A stretch of DNA of 32,263 bases from positions 1 through 32,263 of IMG/VR virus record IMGVR_UViG_3300021197_000183. The stretch is one strand, 5' to 3'. Made by a program: the position numbers and the translations under genes. The DNA comes from a virus. The notes below the pieces were generated by a model, which saw nothing but the letters and a program-made list of their open reading frames with translations, was not told the DNA's origin and did no database searches. Below, one piece after another: positions 7,902 to 15,637 of this stretch (within the stretch, counting starts at the first letter, position 1; the number at the start of each line of letters is the position of its first letter).

Positions 7902-8218
7902 GCCTCGGCGTCTTCGGAACGAGTAGCCGGGAGACCGGCTTCTTTTCTACGGAGTGCTGCTTCTATACGCTCCGCTTCTTTTTCCTTCAATACTAATATT
8001 TCTAGCTGGGTTTTCTCGTACTCGATACGACCTTTACGCCAGTGCGTATATATCAGCACCGAACTAAGCACAATACCGACAAGCGTAGCCAGCTTACCGA
8101 TATCGTTAGGTATTAAATCAAGGAATGTCCCCAGGCCCGTTCCGGTCGTTACGGTCGATACCGCCGACGCTATCTTCGGGTTTTGCGCTAGCTCTGTTAG
8201 CCCTTCTTTCGCGCTCAT
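7898..8218 (-). CDS. Putative holin or spanin-like membrane protein, 106 aa
   Basis: A small membrane protein at the very end of the late operon. Residues about 18-36 are moderately hydrophobic; residues about 41-58 (GKLATLVGIVLSSVLIYTHW) form a clear membrane helix. A long charged helix rich in Glu, Lys and Arg follows (about 60-92). The layout resembles small class II phage holins with a charged tail, but a membrane helix followed by a coiled coil is also seen in inner-membrane spanins. The ATG overlaps the stop of the upstream frame (ATGA), with GGTGG about seven bases upstream. Membrane nature is clear; the exact lysis role is inference from position next to muramidase and other membrane genes. 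Confidence 0.65.
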   Translation of the reverse strand: MSAKEGLTELAQNPKIASAVSTVTTGTGLGTFLDLIPNDIGKLATLVGIVLSSVLIYTHWRKGRIEYEKTQLEILVLKEKEAERIEAALRRKEAGLPATRSEDAEA

Positions 8219-8312
8219 ATCTTGCCACCGTGTTTATAACTATGGTTAAACCATGAATGACGATTGAAGCGAAAGCAAGTAGCCCAGCTATCCAGTGTAT
8301 AACCTCCCACAT
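8118..8312 (-). CDS. Possible overlapping small membrane protein, 64 aa
   Basis: A reading frame lying across the end of the 159-residue membrane gene and the start of the 106-residue one, in a third frame. It encodes MWEVIHWIAGLLAFASIV with a convincing membrane helix at about residues 4-27, followed by a basic stretch (RYERERRANRAS). The ATG at 8312 has AGGA about ten bases upstream; a TTG just before it is a less likely start. The last 25 or so residues overlap the 106-residue gene and look less protein-like, so the functional part may be the first 40 residues. It could be a real embedded lysis gene, comparable in layout to Rz/Rz1 overlaps, or a chance frame. Confidence 0.45.
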   Translation of the reverse strand: MWEVIHWIAGLLAFASIVIHGLTIVINTVARYERERRANRASAKPEDSVGGIDRNDRNGPGDIP

Positions 8313-8694
8313 CAAGCCCGTTCCTATTTATTAGTGTTATTAGCGTCCATACGTAAATCAAGGCGAAGGCCGCGTCGTAAGCTAAAGGAGGGTAGTAGAA
8401 GAACCACAATACCCAGCCCGCCAGGTTAACAAGTATCGAAACGATACAAATTTTATGCAGGCTTAGGACCATCTTAGGGACCGGGTTTATTCCGCTGGTA
8501 ATAATTATAATTGCCAGGTCGAGAAGTGCCGCGCTGCCGTAATATTGTAAGCCGTCGTAAGAGGATAATAGTAATTCATGTAATAGCGTAATGCTTATAA
8601 AGGTAACGGCCGCAAAGAATCGCGGCGCGTTCGGTTGAAGAAACGCGACGATAAGAACCGCATAAATTAATAGCGTTATCGCCTCGTAAATCAT
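8215..8694 (-). CDS. Multi-pass membrane protein, 159 aa
   Basis: A hydrophobic protein with about four or five membrane segments (roughly residues 3-19, 25-43, 53-68, 82-100 and 107-122), unknown in detail. The C-terminal 35 residues (from about 128) are polar and lie over another membrane-protein frame. Its start overlaps the stop of the small basic gene (ATGA), and its stop overlaps the ATG of the 106-residue gene (ATGA), so the three are probably translated in series. Location between holin-like genes suggests a lysis or superinfection-related membrane function; this is context only. Confidence 0.6.
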   Translation of the reverse strand: MIYEAITLLIYAVLIVAFLQPNAPRFFAAVTFISITLLHELLLSSYDGLQYYGSAALLDLAIIIITSGINPVPKMVLSLHKICIVSILVNLAGWVLWFFYYPPLAYDAAFALIYVWTLITLINRNGLDVGGYTLDSWATCFRFNRHSWFNHSYKHGGKI

Positions 8695-8807
8695 TTAACT
8701 GGTACTGCCGCTTGCTGTTTAACTGGCTTTTCGGTGCGTTGCTTACCGCGACCGCCTACAGTCTGTACGGTTTCCTGCTTCTTCGTTTTCTTTTCTTGCT
8801 CGGCCAT
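8691..8807 (-). CDS. Small basic hydrophilic protein, 38 aa
   Basis: A very short lysine/glutamine-rich product (MAEQEKKTKKQETVQ, ending AAVPVK) with no hydrophobic segment. I chose the ATG at 8807 because GGAG lies eight bases upstream; the frame is open further (to 8885) but that would overlap the holin gene by about 75 bases. The stop overlaps the next ATG (ATGA). It has no recognisable family. It may be a genuine micro-gene of the lysis cassette or mainly serve to couple translation. Confidence 0.5.
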   Translation of the reverse strand: MAEQEKKTKKQETVQTVGGRGKQRTEKPVKQQAAVPVK

Positions 8808-8811
8808 GTGA

Positions 8812-9387
8812 TTATCTCCGCTTAATAATGCTTGACAATATACCAGCAATTCCGGCCGGAGTCGACGAACCGTTCGCCGCGTCAAGTTTATTTTTATGTT
8901 CTTGTTTCAAAACGCCAAAGTACGCCCATAGTAAAGTTACCAGCGGACCGATAACAGCTAACACAAACTGCCAGCCACCCATAACGGTTTTAACGAGGCT
9001 ATCGTCGCTAACCAGGACGCCATACGCCCACACGGATATAGTAACGATAACGACGAAGGCGACCACATGGAACGAGCCCTTAGCGATATAGGGGCGCGTA
9101 CTGTGCGGGTTCTTGGCGTCGCTTTCTAGCATTGTCCGGACCGTAGAATTACTTTCTTTAATCTGGGTAATACTAACGTCGAATTCTTTTTCCATTACGG
9201 ACGCTTGCTGTTCTGGCGGTAACTTGGCGATAGCGTTATTAACGTCGTCGCCCGTTGCGCCTGCAGGGAGTTTTTTATCGTCCGGTAGCAATTCATTAAC
9301 AGCCCCAACAATTAGCGAACCGGTACCAGGTAAAGCGACTTGTAACGCCGCGCTACCTACTGTTTTTACAATATCCCATAGTTTCAT
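8812..9387 (-). CDS. Holin of the three-TM GTA-release type
   Basis: A 191-residue protein resembling the family of holins with three transmembrane helices described for gene-transfer-agent release. Family-like features are the conserved-looking NPHSTRPYI motif (93-101), immediately before two strong membrane helices at about 106-126 and 139-160, and a preceding amphipathic region (11-34). The C-terminal 30 residues are basic and polar. Holins open the inner membrane so that the muramidase reaches peptidoglycan. The gene follows the muramidase with a four-base overlap, and TAGGGTG lies about nine bases before the ATG. The GTA-holin assignment is from family resemblance. Confidence 0.75.
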   Translation of the reverse strand: MKLWDIVKTVGSAALQVALPGTGSLIVGAVNELLPDDKKLPAGATGDDVNNAIAKLPPEQQASVMEKEFDVSITQIKESNSTVRTMLESDAKNPHSTRPYIAKGSFHVVAFVVIVTISVWAYGVLVSDDSLVKTVMGGWQFVLAVIGPLVTLLWAYFGVLKQEHKNKLDAANGSSTPAGIAGILSSIIKRR

Positions 9388-9917
9388 AGTGTCACCCTAT
9401 TTTTAAACCAGCCGTAGACGAAGCGTTCGTCCTTCTCGCGGCGTTCTGCCAACGTAATATAGTAGGCACCCTGTAAGCAGTTTAACGCCCTAGTAAGTAC
9501 CAGTTCGTTACGCTCGGCCAGATAACCACGAAGGGCGGAAACAGTAGCCGGGCCGATTGCGCCGTCGACTACCAGGTCCGGGTATAACTTCGCCTGGTTG
9601 TTAAGAGAATTTAACGCCCGCTGCAGGAATTTACCAGCGCGGCCGGCACCCATATTTACCGACGTGTCGACTACTTCTTCCGCTACGTGTTCGGATAGTT
9701 TAACCAGGTCGTCGCCTTTTACAGCGTCCCAGTATTTAGCCGAATAGATATCGAAAGCGACACTACGCGGTAAGTCCCGCATAGCGCCGTTATAGCCGTT
9801 AGCCCGGGCCACTGCGACGGTAATACCGAAGTTAGTTTCCCCGCCACTATCGCTAGGGTCGTTAACGTAACCGCCTTCGACCCTGATAATTTCGTTAATA
9901 ATATCTTCGCGTTTCAT
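9384..9917 (-). CDS. GH108 N-acetylmuramidase (endolysin)
   Basis: A 177-residue endolysin of glycoside hydrolase family 108 with a C-terminal peptidoglycan-binding region. The catalytic Glu14 lies in the EGGYVNDPSD motif, followed by the family-typical GGETNFGIT. The second half (about 95-177) contains DGAIGPATVSAL, typical of the peptidoglycan-binding domain. It cleaves the glycan backbone of peptidoglycan at lysis. No signal peptide or signal-anchor helix is visible, so export depends on a holin. I set the start at 9917 because GGGAGGG lies nine bases upstream; an in-frame ATG at 9950 would add eleven residues but overlaps the tail-fibre gene. Confidence 0.9.
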   Translation of the reverse strand: MKREDIINEIIRVEGGYVNDPSDSGGETNFGITVAVARANGYNGAMRDLPRSVAFDIYSAKYWDAVKGDDLVKLSEHVAEEVVDTSVNMGAGRAGKFLQRALNSLNNQAKLYPDLVVDGAIGPATVSALRGYLAERNELVLTRALNCLQGAYYITLAERREKDERFVYGWFKNRVTL

Positions 9918-9931
9918 TTTATGAACCCTCC

Positions 9932-11344
9932 CTATCTGCCTGCTGTGCAATAATTCAGCATTACAGACATAGAATACCCGCCGCCAAGACCGCCGGTGTA
10001 ATCAGTTTGTAATTCCAAATCATTACCATTAATAACGATAATAGCTACAGCTTGAACGGGTAATGTATTAATAACGTCTATTGGCGTTAGGGTGGCTCCA
10101 TCATAATGCCAAGTTGTTTTCCTAAATGAACCCGGCGCACCACTTGAAGTAAAAGCTACTGTCATTTCAATGATTACAGATTGAAACGTCCCGGACACCT
10201 TGCTATATATGGTCTTGGTATCCGGTAAGGTGTTTACCTGACCGTCTCCAAACTGAATACCGAAATTATTACAGTCTGTTCTTTCTGGTATCTCTGTTAG
10301 GTTAGTGTGTTTAATACCTCCTAAACGATAACCAGACTTATCAACTACAGCAATCTGATTACCACTAGTTTTATCTTTTACCTCGGCATCGTTTATATTC
10401 GTTATATGCTGGAATTCAAATACTCCCGTAGTACGCCTTTTAGCACTGAACCCTTGCTCAAATAAAGGAGCCATAGTAGGGAATTTCATTTCAGGAACAG
10501 TACCATTCTGAATAGTCAAGGCCACATCGAACGAAGGCGAACCGCTGTCACTGGTGGCGTAAGATATAGACCAAAGGTCGGGGGTGGTACCAGAGTCCGA
10601 GCTTTCGGTAAAATTGAACGCGTAACGGTTGCCGAATGGGTCCGGGTTTACACCTGAACGCCTCCATAAAGAATCACAAGTCCCTCCAAGGGTCCCAGGC
10701 GACATTAAAAAACTGTGGCTATCGCGGCGGATATCCCACGGTAAATATGACTGGTGCGACTGCCCCGTGAAAGAGCCGTCCGATATACGGAAAATTGTCT
10801 CACCCGAACGCGCACCATCAATATTAACAATCGTATCGTTTACTGCGCCTATTTTTAACTGGCCCGCTATACATTTAGAAGCATCGAAGGGGGCGCCCGC
10901 TATGGTTAAAGTCACATTGTCGCCAGTCATAAAAGGGTCGTCCCATACATCGGGGGACGCGTCTAATATGTAGTTACCTTCGGGGATGAAGTACCTACCG
11001 TTAGACGCTGCTCTCGCTGCCGTAAAGGCTGCCGTATCATTGGCGACCCCGTCGCCTTTAGCGCCGAACTGTTTAACGCTTTTTAACGTGCCGAAAACAT
11101 TCTGTATGGCTTCTAAATATTGAGACGTAACGACGGTATCGGGCGTGCCATTAGGAACAATATTGGCTAAATTCAATAGCGCTTGTTGGAATCCGAACAT
11201 ATCGTTAAGTTCCGCCGCTATTCTAGGCGTACCCGTCAAGTCCCCCGGTGCCGCGTCATTTCTCGCGGAACCGTAGGTATAGTTAGCGTCGGGCGCTGCG
11301 GTTTGCCCGTTATACCCGGGCAGGGTTGATGGGTTGTTAGCCAT
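9932..11344 (-). CDS. Tail fibre/spike with pectate-lyase-type repeat start
   Basis: A 470-residue receptor-binding candidate. Residues 1-85 are a typical virion-attachment head (MANNPSTLPGYNGQ, then a helical stretch around 42-85). Residues 89-104 (SVKQFGAKGDGVANDT) match the entry motif of pectate-lyase-3-type beta-helix spikes. The rest is beta-rich and Gly/Ser/Thr-rich with no enzyme motif I can name. Base composition changes within the gene: 10321-10380 has 19 G+C of 60, whereas 18601-18660 in the tape measure has 37 of 60. This suggests a swapped host-range module on a conserved N terminus. GGAG about ten bases upstream supports the start. No fibre chaperone follows; the muramidase does. 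Confidence 0.8.
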   Translation of the reverse strand: MANNPSTLPGYNGQTAAPDANYTYGSARNDAAPGDLTGTPRIAAELNDMFGFQQALLNLANIVPNGTPDTVVTSQYLEAIQNVFGTLKSVKQFGAKGDGVANDTAAFTAARAASNGRYFIPEGNYILDASPDVWDDPFMTGDNVTLTIAGAPFDASKCIAGQLKIGAVNDTIVNIDGARSGETIFRISDGSFTGQSHQSYLPWDIRRDSHSFLMSPGTLGGTCDSLWRRSGVNPDPFGNRYAFNFTESSDSGTTPDLWSISYATSDSGSPSFDVALTIQNGTVPEMKFPTMAPLFEQGFSAKRRTTGVFEFQHITNINDAEVKDKTSGNQIAVVDKSGYRLGGIKHTNLTEIPERTDCNNFGIQFGDGQVNTLPDTKTIYSKVSGTFQSVIIEMTVAFTSSGAPGSFRKTTWHYDGATLTPIDVINTLPVQAVAIIVINGNDLELQTDYTGGLGGGYSMSVMLNYCTAGR

Positions 11345-11345
11345 T

Positions 11346-12161
11346 TTAGTTGTACTCCACTATGATGCCTAGCCATTGCTGGGCCGGACAAATTTTTAAA
11401 CAAAGCGCTTCGAATTCGTTTTTCCGTTGCGTATTAATCTGGGCTGCAGTGCCGAAGGTCTCGCCGCCTATGTATAGGAAATAAGGCCATTTAGCAGGGT
11501 CCAGGGGTATAAAGTATCTCCTCTCTACATCGTGGTATATTTGGAACGACCCACAAGTAGCTATAGGGTTACCGCAGGTAGCTATAGGGTTACCGGCGGT
11601 TACTTGGTACTTCGGTACTGTCTGCTGCAGCTTATTAACCAGGGGGTACCCGACCGGTTTAAGCGAAGACCCACAAGTCGCCATAGGATTACCACAGGTA
11701 GCTATAGGGTTACCGGCGGTTATAGTTAGACCTGATTCCGTGTTATCGTTCCTAAGAACTGTAAAAGGGTTACGAGGCGTTACGCATTGTTTAACACCTG
11801 GCGCCGGCTCTGTACCTGGTAACCACCATTCATGGACGTAGACGTCGAACCCATTAGCCCGTAACGTGTCCTGGATATATTTAGGGTCCTGGCCGCCTAA
11901 CGCTTTCCATGTGGCGTCTAGCCTATCCCGGCGTTCCTGCTCTGTAAGTCCTGTATCGCCTAGCCCGAATTGCTTATCCCAGCTATCTAGCTCCCTGGTA
12001 GTCTGCGGGAATATATCCAACCAGATACCGTCGAAGAATGTTTTAACGTCCGAACCTACGCCCGATAAACCTTCGAAAAATTGACGGAGTTTTTTATCTA
12101 CCGTAATACGCCAGGCGCGGGCGTTGGGTAAAAGGTGCTTAAATATGCGTAAGAACATCAT
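11346..12161 (-). CDS. Mu gp48-like (DUF2313/YmfQ) baseplate protein
   Basis: A 271-residue baseplate wedge protein of the Mu gp48/YmfQ family, comparable in position to P2 gpI: it follows the J-type baseplate gene and precedes the fibre. The start region (MMFLRIFKHLLPNARAWRI) and the FPQTTRELDSWDKQFGL segment (52-68) are family-like. In the C-terminal half it carries four copies of GNPIATCG or near-identical GNPMATCG, arranged as two pairs separated by about 25 residues, each pair followed by a serine. Those cysteine-bearing repeats are unusual. The ATG overlaps the previous stop (ATGA). Confidence 0.85.
   Translation of the reverse strand: MMFLRIFKHLLPNARAWRITVDKKLRQFFEGLSGVGSDVKTFFDGIWLDIFPQTTRELDSWDKQFGLGDTGLTEQERRDRLDATWKALGGQDPKYIQDTLRANGFDVYVHEWWLPGTEPAPGVKQCVTPRNPFTVLRNDNTESGLTITAGNPIATCGNPMATCGSSLKPVGYPLVNKLQQTVPKYQVTAGNPIATCGNPIATCGSFQIYHDVERRYFIPLDPAKWPYFLYIGGETFGTAAQINTQRKNEFEALCLKICPAQQWLGIIVEYN
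11548..11722 (-). repeat. Two 55-bp imperfect repeats in the gp48-like gene
   Basis: Copies at 11548-11602 and 11668-11722 differ at four of 55 positions, and each contains an internal tandem of the motif GCTATAGGGTTACCG (as read on the plus strand). They encode the paired GNPxATCG units. The differences are mostly at third codon positions, so the protein repeat seems to be maintained. Confidence 0.85.
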
Positions 12162-13354
12162 ACAAAAGTTACCGAACTGGCTTTCGATTTCTCGCCGATA
12201 CCTAGCGAATAGGTTACTACGGATAACGTATTCTGGGTAACCGTTGCGTCTGTAAATATTCCGCCGGAGGCGCTAACGATATCGTCGACGACGCCCCCTA
12301 CTGCGCTGCTAGTTATCCTATCTTTCCTAGGCGGCACCGTTAAGCCCACAATGTAGGGCGCTCGGTCCGTGAAATATTCCTCTACAGCGGTAGTTATGTC
12401 GGCCTGTACTTGCGCCAGGTTACTAACATTTAACCCCGAGACCACTACGTCGAAACCTGTTCGAGTTATAGGGAACGTATTAGCCAGGGCGTTAGCTGGT
12501 CGCCTGGTGGCCCTCCCGTCCTGGTCCAATTCAATAGAGTCTAAAACGGTCTGCAGTTGTGCCGGTGTAGGTATGCCGTCCGGGTCTCCGGAACTTTCCG
12601 GCGTGGCCTCGACGTATACGTCCACCTGGCCGGGGCAATCGCTAGTATACGGGTATACGTTAATAATCCCTGCTGGTTCTTCGCCCCATTGTTCATAATC
12701 GGCATACGCGCCGCCCTGGGGCCTTTTCTGGAATCTGTCTATAATGCGCTGTCGGTATGCTTCGGTACTCTCCGCGTTCGCACCGGTAACGGCCTGTAAA
12801 ACCACAGTGGCGTTACGCGCTACGTTTGCCAGTGGGTTAGCGAAGGAAAGAACCGCGCCGGGGTCTAAGTTACCAATAGTACCCGCACCACCTCCGCCGG
12901 CTTGGTCGGAAGCTGCTAGTACGTTTACTAACTTAGTCGGAGCGTCAAGGAGAACCGCGCCCAGGGTAATATAAGTAACCCCGTTATCGGTACTTACTAA
13001 CTGAGTATTAGAGGGTAGTACGCCCGATTGTATTTCGACTACTACTTCGATTTGAAGCTCCGCGCTTGTCGCGGGTGCTGGGTCGCCGACGCCGATTAAT
13101 CGCCCCCACTGGGTTAGAGGCGTAAATAATACGCCGTTAACCGTCGTTTCTTTGGAGCTAGCCGTCTGTACGAACATTTGCAAGAACATAAACCCGCCGT
13201 ACTTATACAGTAGGACGAATACGCCGGCCAATGCCTTAGCTAAAACCCGTAGAAATGATTTAGGTAATAGCGGGATAGTTTGGTTAAGCGACGCTTCTAG
13301 CTGCGCGATTATATTGTCGCTTATATCTTTGGTTGTAGGTGTCTGTAAGCTCAT
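12158..13354 (-). CDS. Baseplate J-like protein (Mu gp47)
   Basis: A 398-residue baseplate wedge protein of the Baseplate_J family, equivalent to Mu gp47 and P2 gpJ. Recognisable features are the N-terminal helical region (about 15-45), a beta-rich middle with VLPSNTQLVSTDNGVTY (about 117-133), and AESTEAYRQRIIDRFQKRPQG (about 197-217), typical of the family. I place the start at 13354 (MSLQTPTTK) because GGAAGG lies seven bases upstream and this ATG overlaps the preceding stop (ATGA). Part of the run gp43-gp44-gp45-gp46-gp47-gp48 in Mu order. Confidence 0.9.
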   Translation of the reverse strand: MSLQTPTTKDISDNIIAQLEASLNQTIPLLPKSFLRVLAKALAGVFVLLYKYGGFMFLQMFVQTASSKETTVNGVLFTPLTQWGRLIGVGDPAPATSAELQIEVVVEIQSGVLPSNTQLVSTDNGVTYITLGAVLLDAPTKLVNVLAASDQAGGGGAGTIGNLDPGAVLSFANPLANVARNATVVLQAVTGANAESTEAYRQRIIDRFQKRPQGGAYADYEQWGEEPAGIINVYPYTSDCPGQVDVYVEATPESSGDPDGIPTPAQLQTVLDSIELDQDGRATRRPANALANTFPITRTGFDVVVSGLNVSNLAQVQADITTAVEEYFTDRAPYIVGLTVPPRKDRITSSAVGGVVDDIVSASGGIFTDATVTQNTLSVVTYSLGIGEKSKASSVTFV

Positions 13355-13797
13355 GCGCCCGCCTTCCAATTTTCTACGAACTCGAAGCTAGATTCTTCGC
13401 CTATCGCCTCGATATCGATTGTAAGTTTAATTTTATTAAGCCCTGGAATACTAGCGGCCACTTTAACGGACGACGCTACTTTATTCGTAATAAACCAGGC
13501 TAAATCCCTGTTAGCCGCGTCTTCTATGCGGCGTAAATTTCCGGTCGTAGCTGGTAGCGCCTGTAATAAGTTCTGGGTCTCGCTGTGGTACTCCTTGGCG
13601 GGGTCCCCCTCGTCGAGATTAGCCCACCAGTTAGCGCTATTATCTTGGCTGCCGTCGTCGTCTTCATTACCCCCAAACAACGACAAATAAGCGGACGTTT
13701 CAAGCCCGCCGCCCATGGTTACGATACCGCCTTCGACCGTAATATTACCTTCGTCGTCTGTCTGAAATAGGCTAACGTCGCCCTGCTGTTCTGCCAT
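13351..13797 (-). CDS. Mu gp46-like baseplate protein
   Basis: A 148-residue protein of the GP46 family (Mu gp46, functionally comparable to P2 gpW and T4 gp25, wedge lysozyme-fold-related proteins). Typical features are the acidic N-terminal part, the YLSLFGGNEDDDG and NWWANLDEG segments (about 37-63), and LTIDIEAIGEES near the C terminus. It begins within the stop of the spike gene (TAATG) and ends within the start of the J-like gene (ATGA), so translation of the baseplate set is tightly coupled. Confidence 0.85.
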   Translation of the reverse strand: MAEQQGDVSLFQTDDEGNITVEGGIVTMGGGLETSAYLSLFGGNEDDDGSQDNSANWWANLDEGDPAKEYHSETQNLLQALPATTGNLRRIEDAANRDLAWFITNKVASSVKVAASIPGLNKIKLTIDIEAIGEESSFEFVENWKAGA

Positions 13798-14417
13798 TAG
13801 TTATTAGGCCCCGTATCTGCTTCGGTATTACCGCCGCTATCGTTCGCCTGGCTATGGTCATGGCCTGCAATCTCTTTGCCAGCGAGCGTTAAACTATTCG
13901 GTATTGTCACGTTTCCGTTAGTATCTATAGTAACACCATTTACGAGAAAGTCACCTCCGGCCTGTAGCTCGAACGAGCCGTTACCGTTAGCGCCTTTAAT
14001 AGACCCGTCGGCCTTAGCGTCGAATGTGGACTCCGGCGTCGTGGTTATAGTGCCACCGTCTGGGCGTAAAGTTACCGACCCATTTTCGTTTAAGATAGTC
14101 GCCTCGCCTGTATTCTTAAGCCATATTTCGACAATAACGACGCCGTCTTCGTCCCGGGCGTAGATTCGTTTATCGCCTGGCTGGGCTTTAGGTTCGTTAA
14201 GCGGGTCCAGGTATCCGATAGCAGATTCCCGGCCCGAACCGCTGTCGGTATTTAAAGCCACGTAGTCGCCTGGTAGCGGGTGCGAATCGTCCCCGGCTGC
14301 TGCGAAATGCTCGGCGGTTACGTTGGGGCCTCCGCCCGGGTCGACTTTTACGTCGTTAACCTTGGCTTCGTTCCTAGTCAATCTTACGAAAGATAGTAAT
14401 TTCGCTATGCGTCCCAT
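13797..14417 (-). CDS. Baseplate spike protein, Mu gp45 / P2 gpV-like
   Basis: A 206-residue central spike. Residues about 1-100 form the OB-fold-type base (FAAAGDDSHPLPGDYVAL is family-like). Residues about 105-180 are a repetitive beta-helix stem rich in Gly, Asn and Thr. Near the C terminus there is His186-x-His188 (AGHDHSQ), the position where P2 gpV and related spikes bind an iron ion at the membrane-piercing tip; iron binding here is inference. A short disordered tail follows. The start overlaps the hub gene by 13 bases. Confidence 0.88.
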   Translation of the reverse strand: MGRIAKLLSFVRLTRNEAKVNDVKVDPGGGPNVTAEHFAAAGDDSHPLPGDYVALNTDSGSGRESAIGYLDPLNEPKAQPGDKRIYARDEDGVVIVEIWLKNTGEATILNENGSVTLRPDGGTITTTPESTFDAKADGSIKGANGNGSFELQAGGDFLVNGVTIDTNGNVTIPNSLTLAGKEIAGHDHSQANDSGGNTEADTGPNN

Positions 14418-15637
14418 GGTAACGTCCCCGGAATTTTTCCACTAAACGAACCTGGTATTACTAGGTTTAGCGTAGCGGTCTCGGTTGCTCTATCCCGGCT
14501 AAATTCAATCGACCGGATTATAAATTCGTATTCGTCGTATATCATGGCGTCGGGCGCTAATAGTTTTACCAACGTATTAGGCTCCCATAATTTGCCGTTC
14601 GGGTCCCGCCAGGTGGCGACGCGAACCGAGTAGGAAGCCATACTCCCGAACATACGCCCCGCTTTAGCCTCTACGGCCGCTTTAACGTCGGCGTCTAGTG
14701 TATCGGGTGCATTGAAAGTTAAAGGCCTGGTAACACCTAATAAGCGCGGATTCTTAACGGTAAACTGCGACCCGGCCAGGCCTACGACTACCGGTTCGAT
14801 TCCGGTTATATGGCTGTAGTATTCCTGGGGGCTAAAGAATGGCGTAACCGATAGCACCGGCGCGGACCCTTGCTGTAGTCTCGCCACAGGTTGCCCGCTT
14901 TCTGCAGACTGCAGAAATACCAATTTACCGCGCGACGAACTCGATATTATTAAATTACGCTGTTTTGCAAGTTCGGTTAAAAACGCTAAAACTTTTTTAC
15001 CTGGCTCGCTGGCTACTCGTTCAAATACTGCGCCCTGGTCTGCCTGGAAGTCTACGCTAATCCCGAAAGGCGCCGCGAGTGCTGTAGCTATTTCGCGTAA
15101 ACCTTGGTTATCGTATTCGAGCGGGAAGGAGCTAGCCGGCGACGTGCAATCGTTAAGAACTCCTGGCAAAGAATACCCGCTTACGGATATTACTTTCTGG
15201 GCGTTTTCTACTACTGGATTTACGGCGACCATGGTACCGGTAAACAGCGGAGTACCGCCGACCGTAATAACCACAGTTTTAAACGAGAACGGGCGGAAGG
15301 TCTCCCGGAAGCCTGGCGCTTCGGAGTCGAACGGCGCGCCGAATTCTACCGTATCCATAGTATCAATAGAGCGGGTAATCCGTACCTTATCCCAAAACCG
15401 AAAGCGTTTACCGTCGACTAGGATAGCGACCTCGTCTTCTGTATCGGCCGCTGCTTGCTGCTGTACGTTCCGGGGCGCGTCTGGTAGGACTGGAACTATT
15501 AACGTCGTACCGGCTGTTAGCGGTTGCGCTACGCCGGGGTTAGCCCTGGCGATAAGGTCGGCTTCTTTCTCGGTACCGTATTTTTTCCGCGAGATACTTT
15601 CGAAAGTATCGCCGGTAATAACGCTATACGTACTCAT
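14405..15637 (-). CDS. LysM-baseplate hub fusion (Mu gp44 / P2 gpD-like)
   Basis: A 410-residue protein in two parts. Residues 1-52 are a LysM domain (SVITGDTFESISRKKYGT through TLIVPVLP). After a linker, residues about 68-410 are a Mu gp44 / P2 gpD-type hub, starting with ILVDGKRFRFWDKVRITRS. In P2-like phages the LysM protein (gpX) and the hub (gpD) are separate genes; here they are joined. The hub holds the spike at the end of the tail tube, and LysM may help orient it or contact tube or peptidoglycan. AGGG lies eight bases before the ATG. The HNH gene upstream ends in this start codon (ATGA). Confidence 0.88.
   Translation of the reverse strand: MSTYSVITGDTFESISRKKYGTEKEADLIARANPGVAQPLTAGTTLIVPVLPDAPRNVQQQAAADTEDEVAILVDGKRFRFWDKVRITRSIDTMDTVEFGAPFDSEAPGFRETFRPFSFKTVVITVGGTPLFTGTMVAVNPVVENAQKVISVSGYSLPGVLNDCTSPASSFPLEYDNQGLREIATALAAPFGISVDFQADQGAVFERVASEPGKKVLAFLTELAKQRNLIISSSSRGKLVFLQSAESGQPVARLQQGSAPVLSVTPFFSPQEYYSHITGIEPVVVGLAGSQFTVKNPRLLGVTRPLTFNAPDTLDADVKAAVEAKAGRMFGSMASYSVRVATWRDPNGKLWEPNTLVKLLAPDAMIYDEYEFIIRSIEFSRDRATETATLNLVIPGSFSGKIPGTLPWDA

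Noticed and set aside
8691-8885. Longer 64-codon version of the small basic gene
   Set aside because: The longer start would overlap the holin gene by about 75 bases, whereas the internal ATG at 8807 has GGAG at ideal spacing.
9918-9935. GGGAGGG near the muramidase as a possible KOPS-like site for the FtsK-gamma-like domain
   Set aside because: It is seven bases without the N of GGGNAGGG, and its place directly before the ATG is fully explained as a Shine-Dalgarno.
11548-11722. Possible CRISPR-like repeats
   Set aside because: Only two 55-bp copies, in frame within a coding gene and matching a protein repeat; no spacer array.
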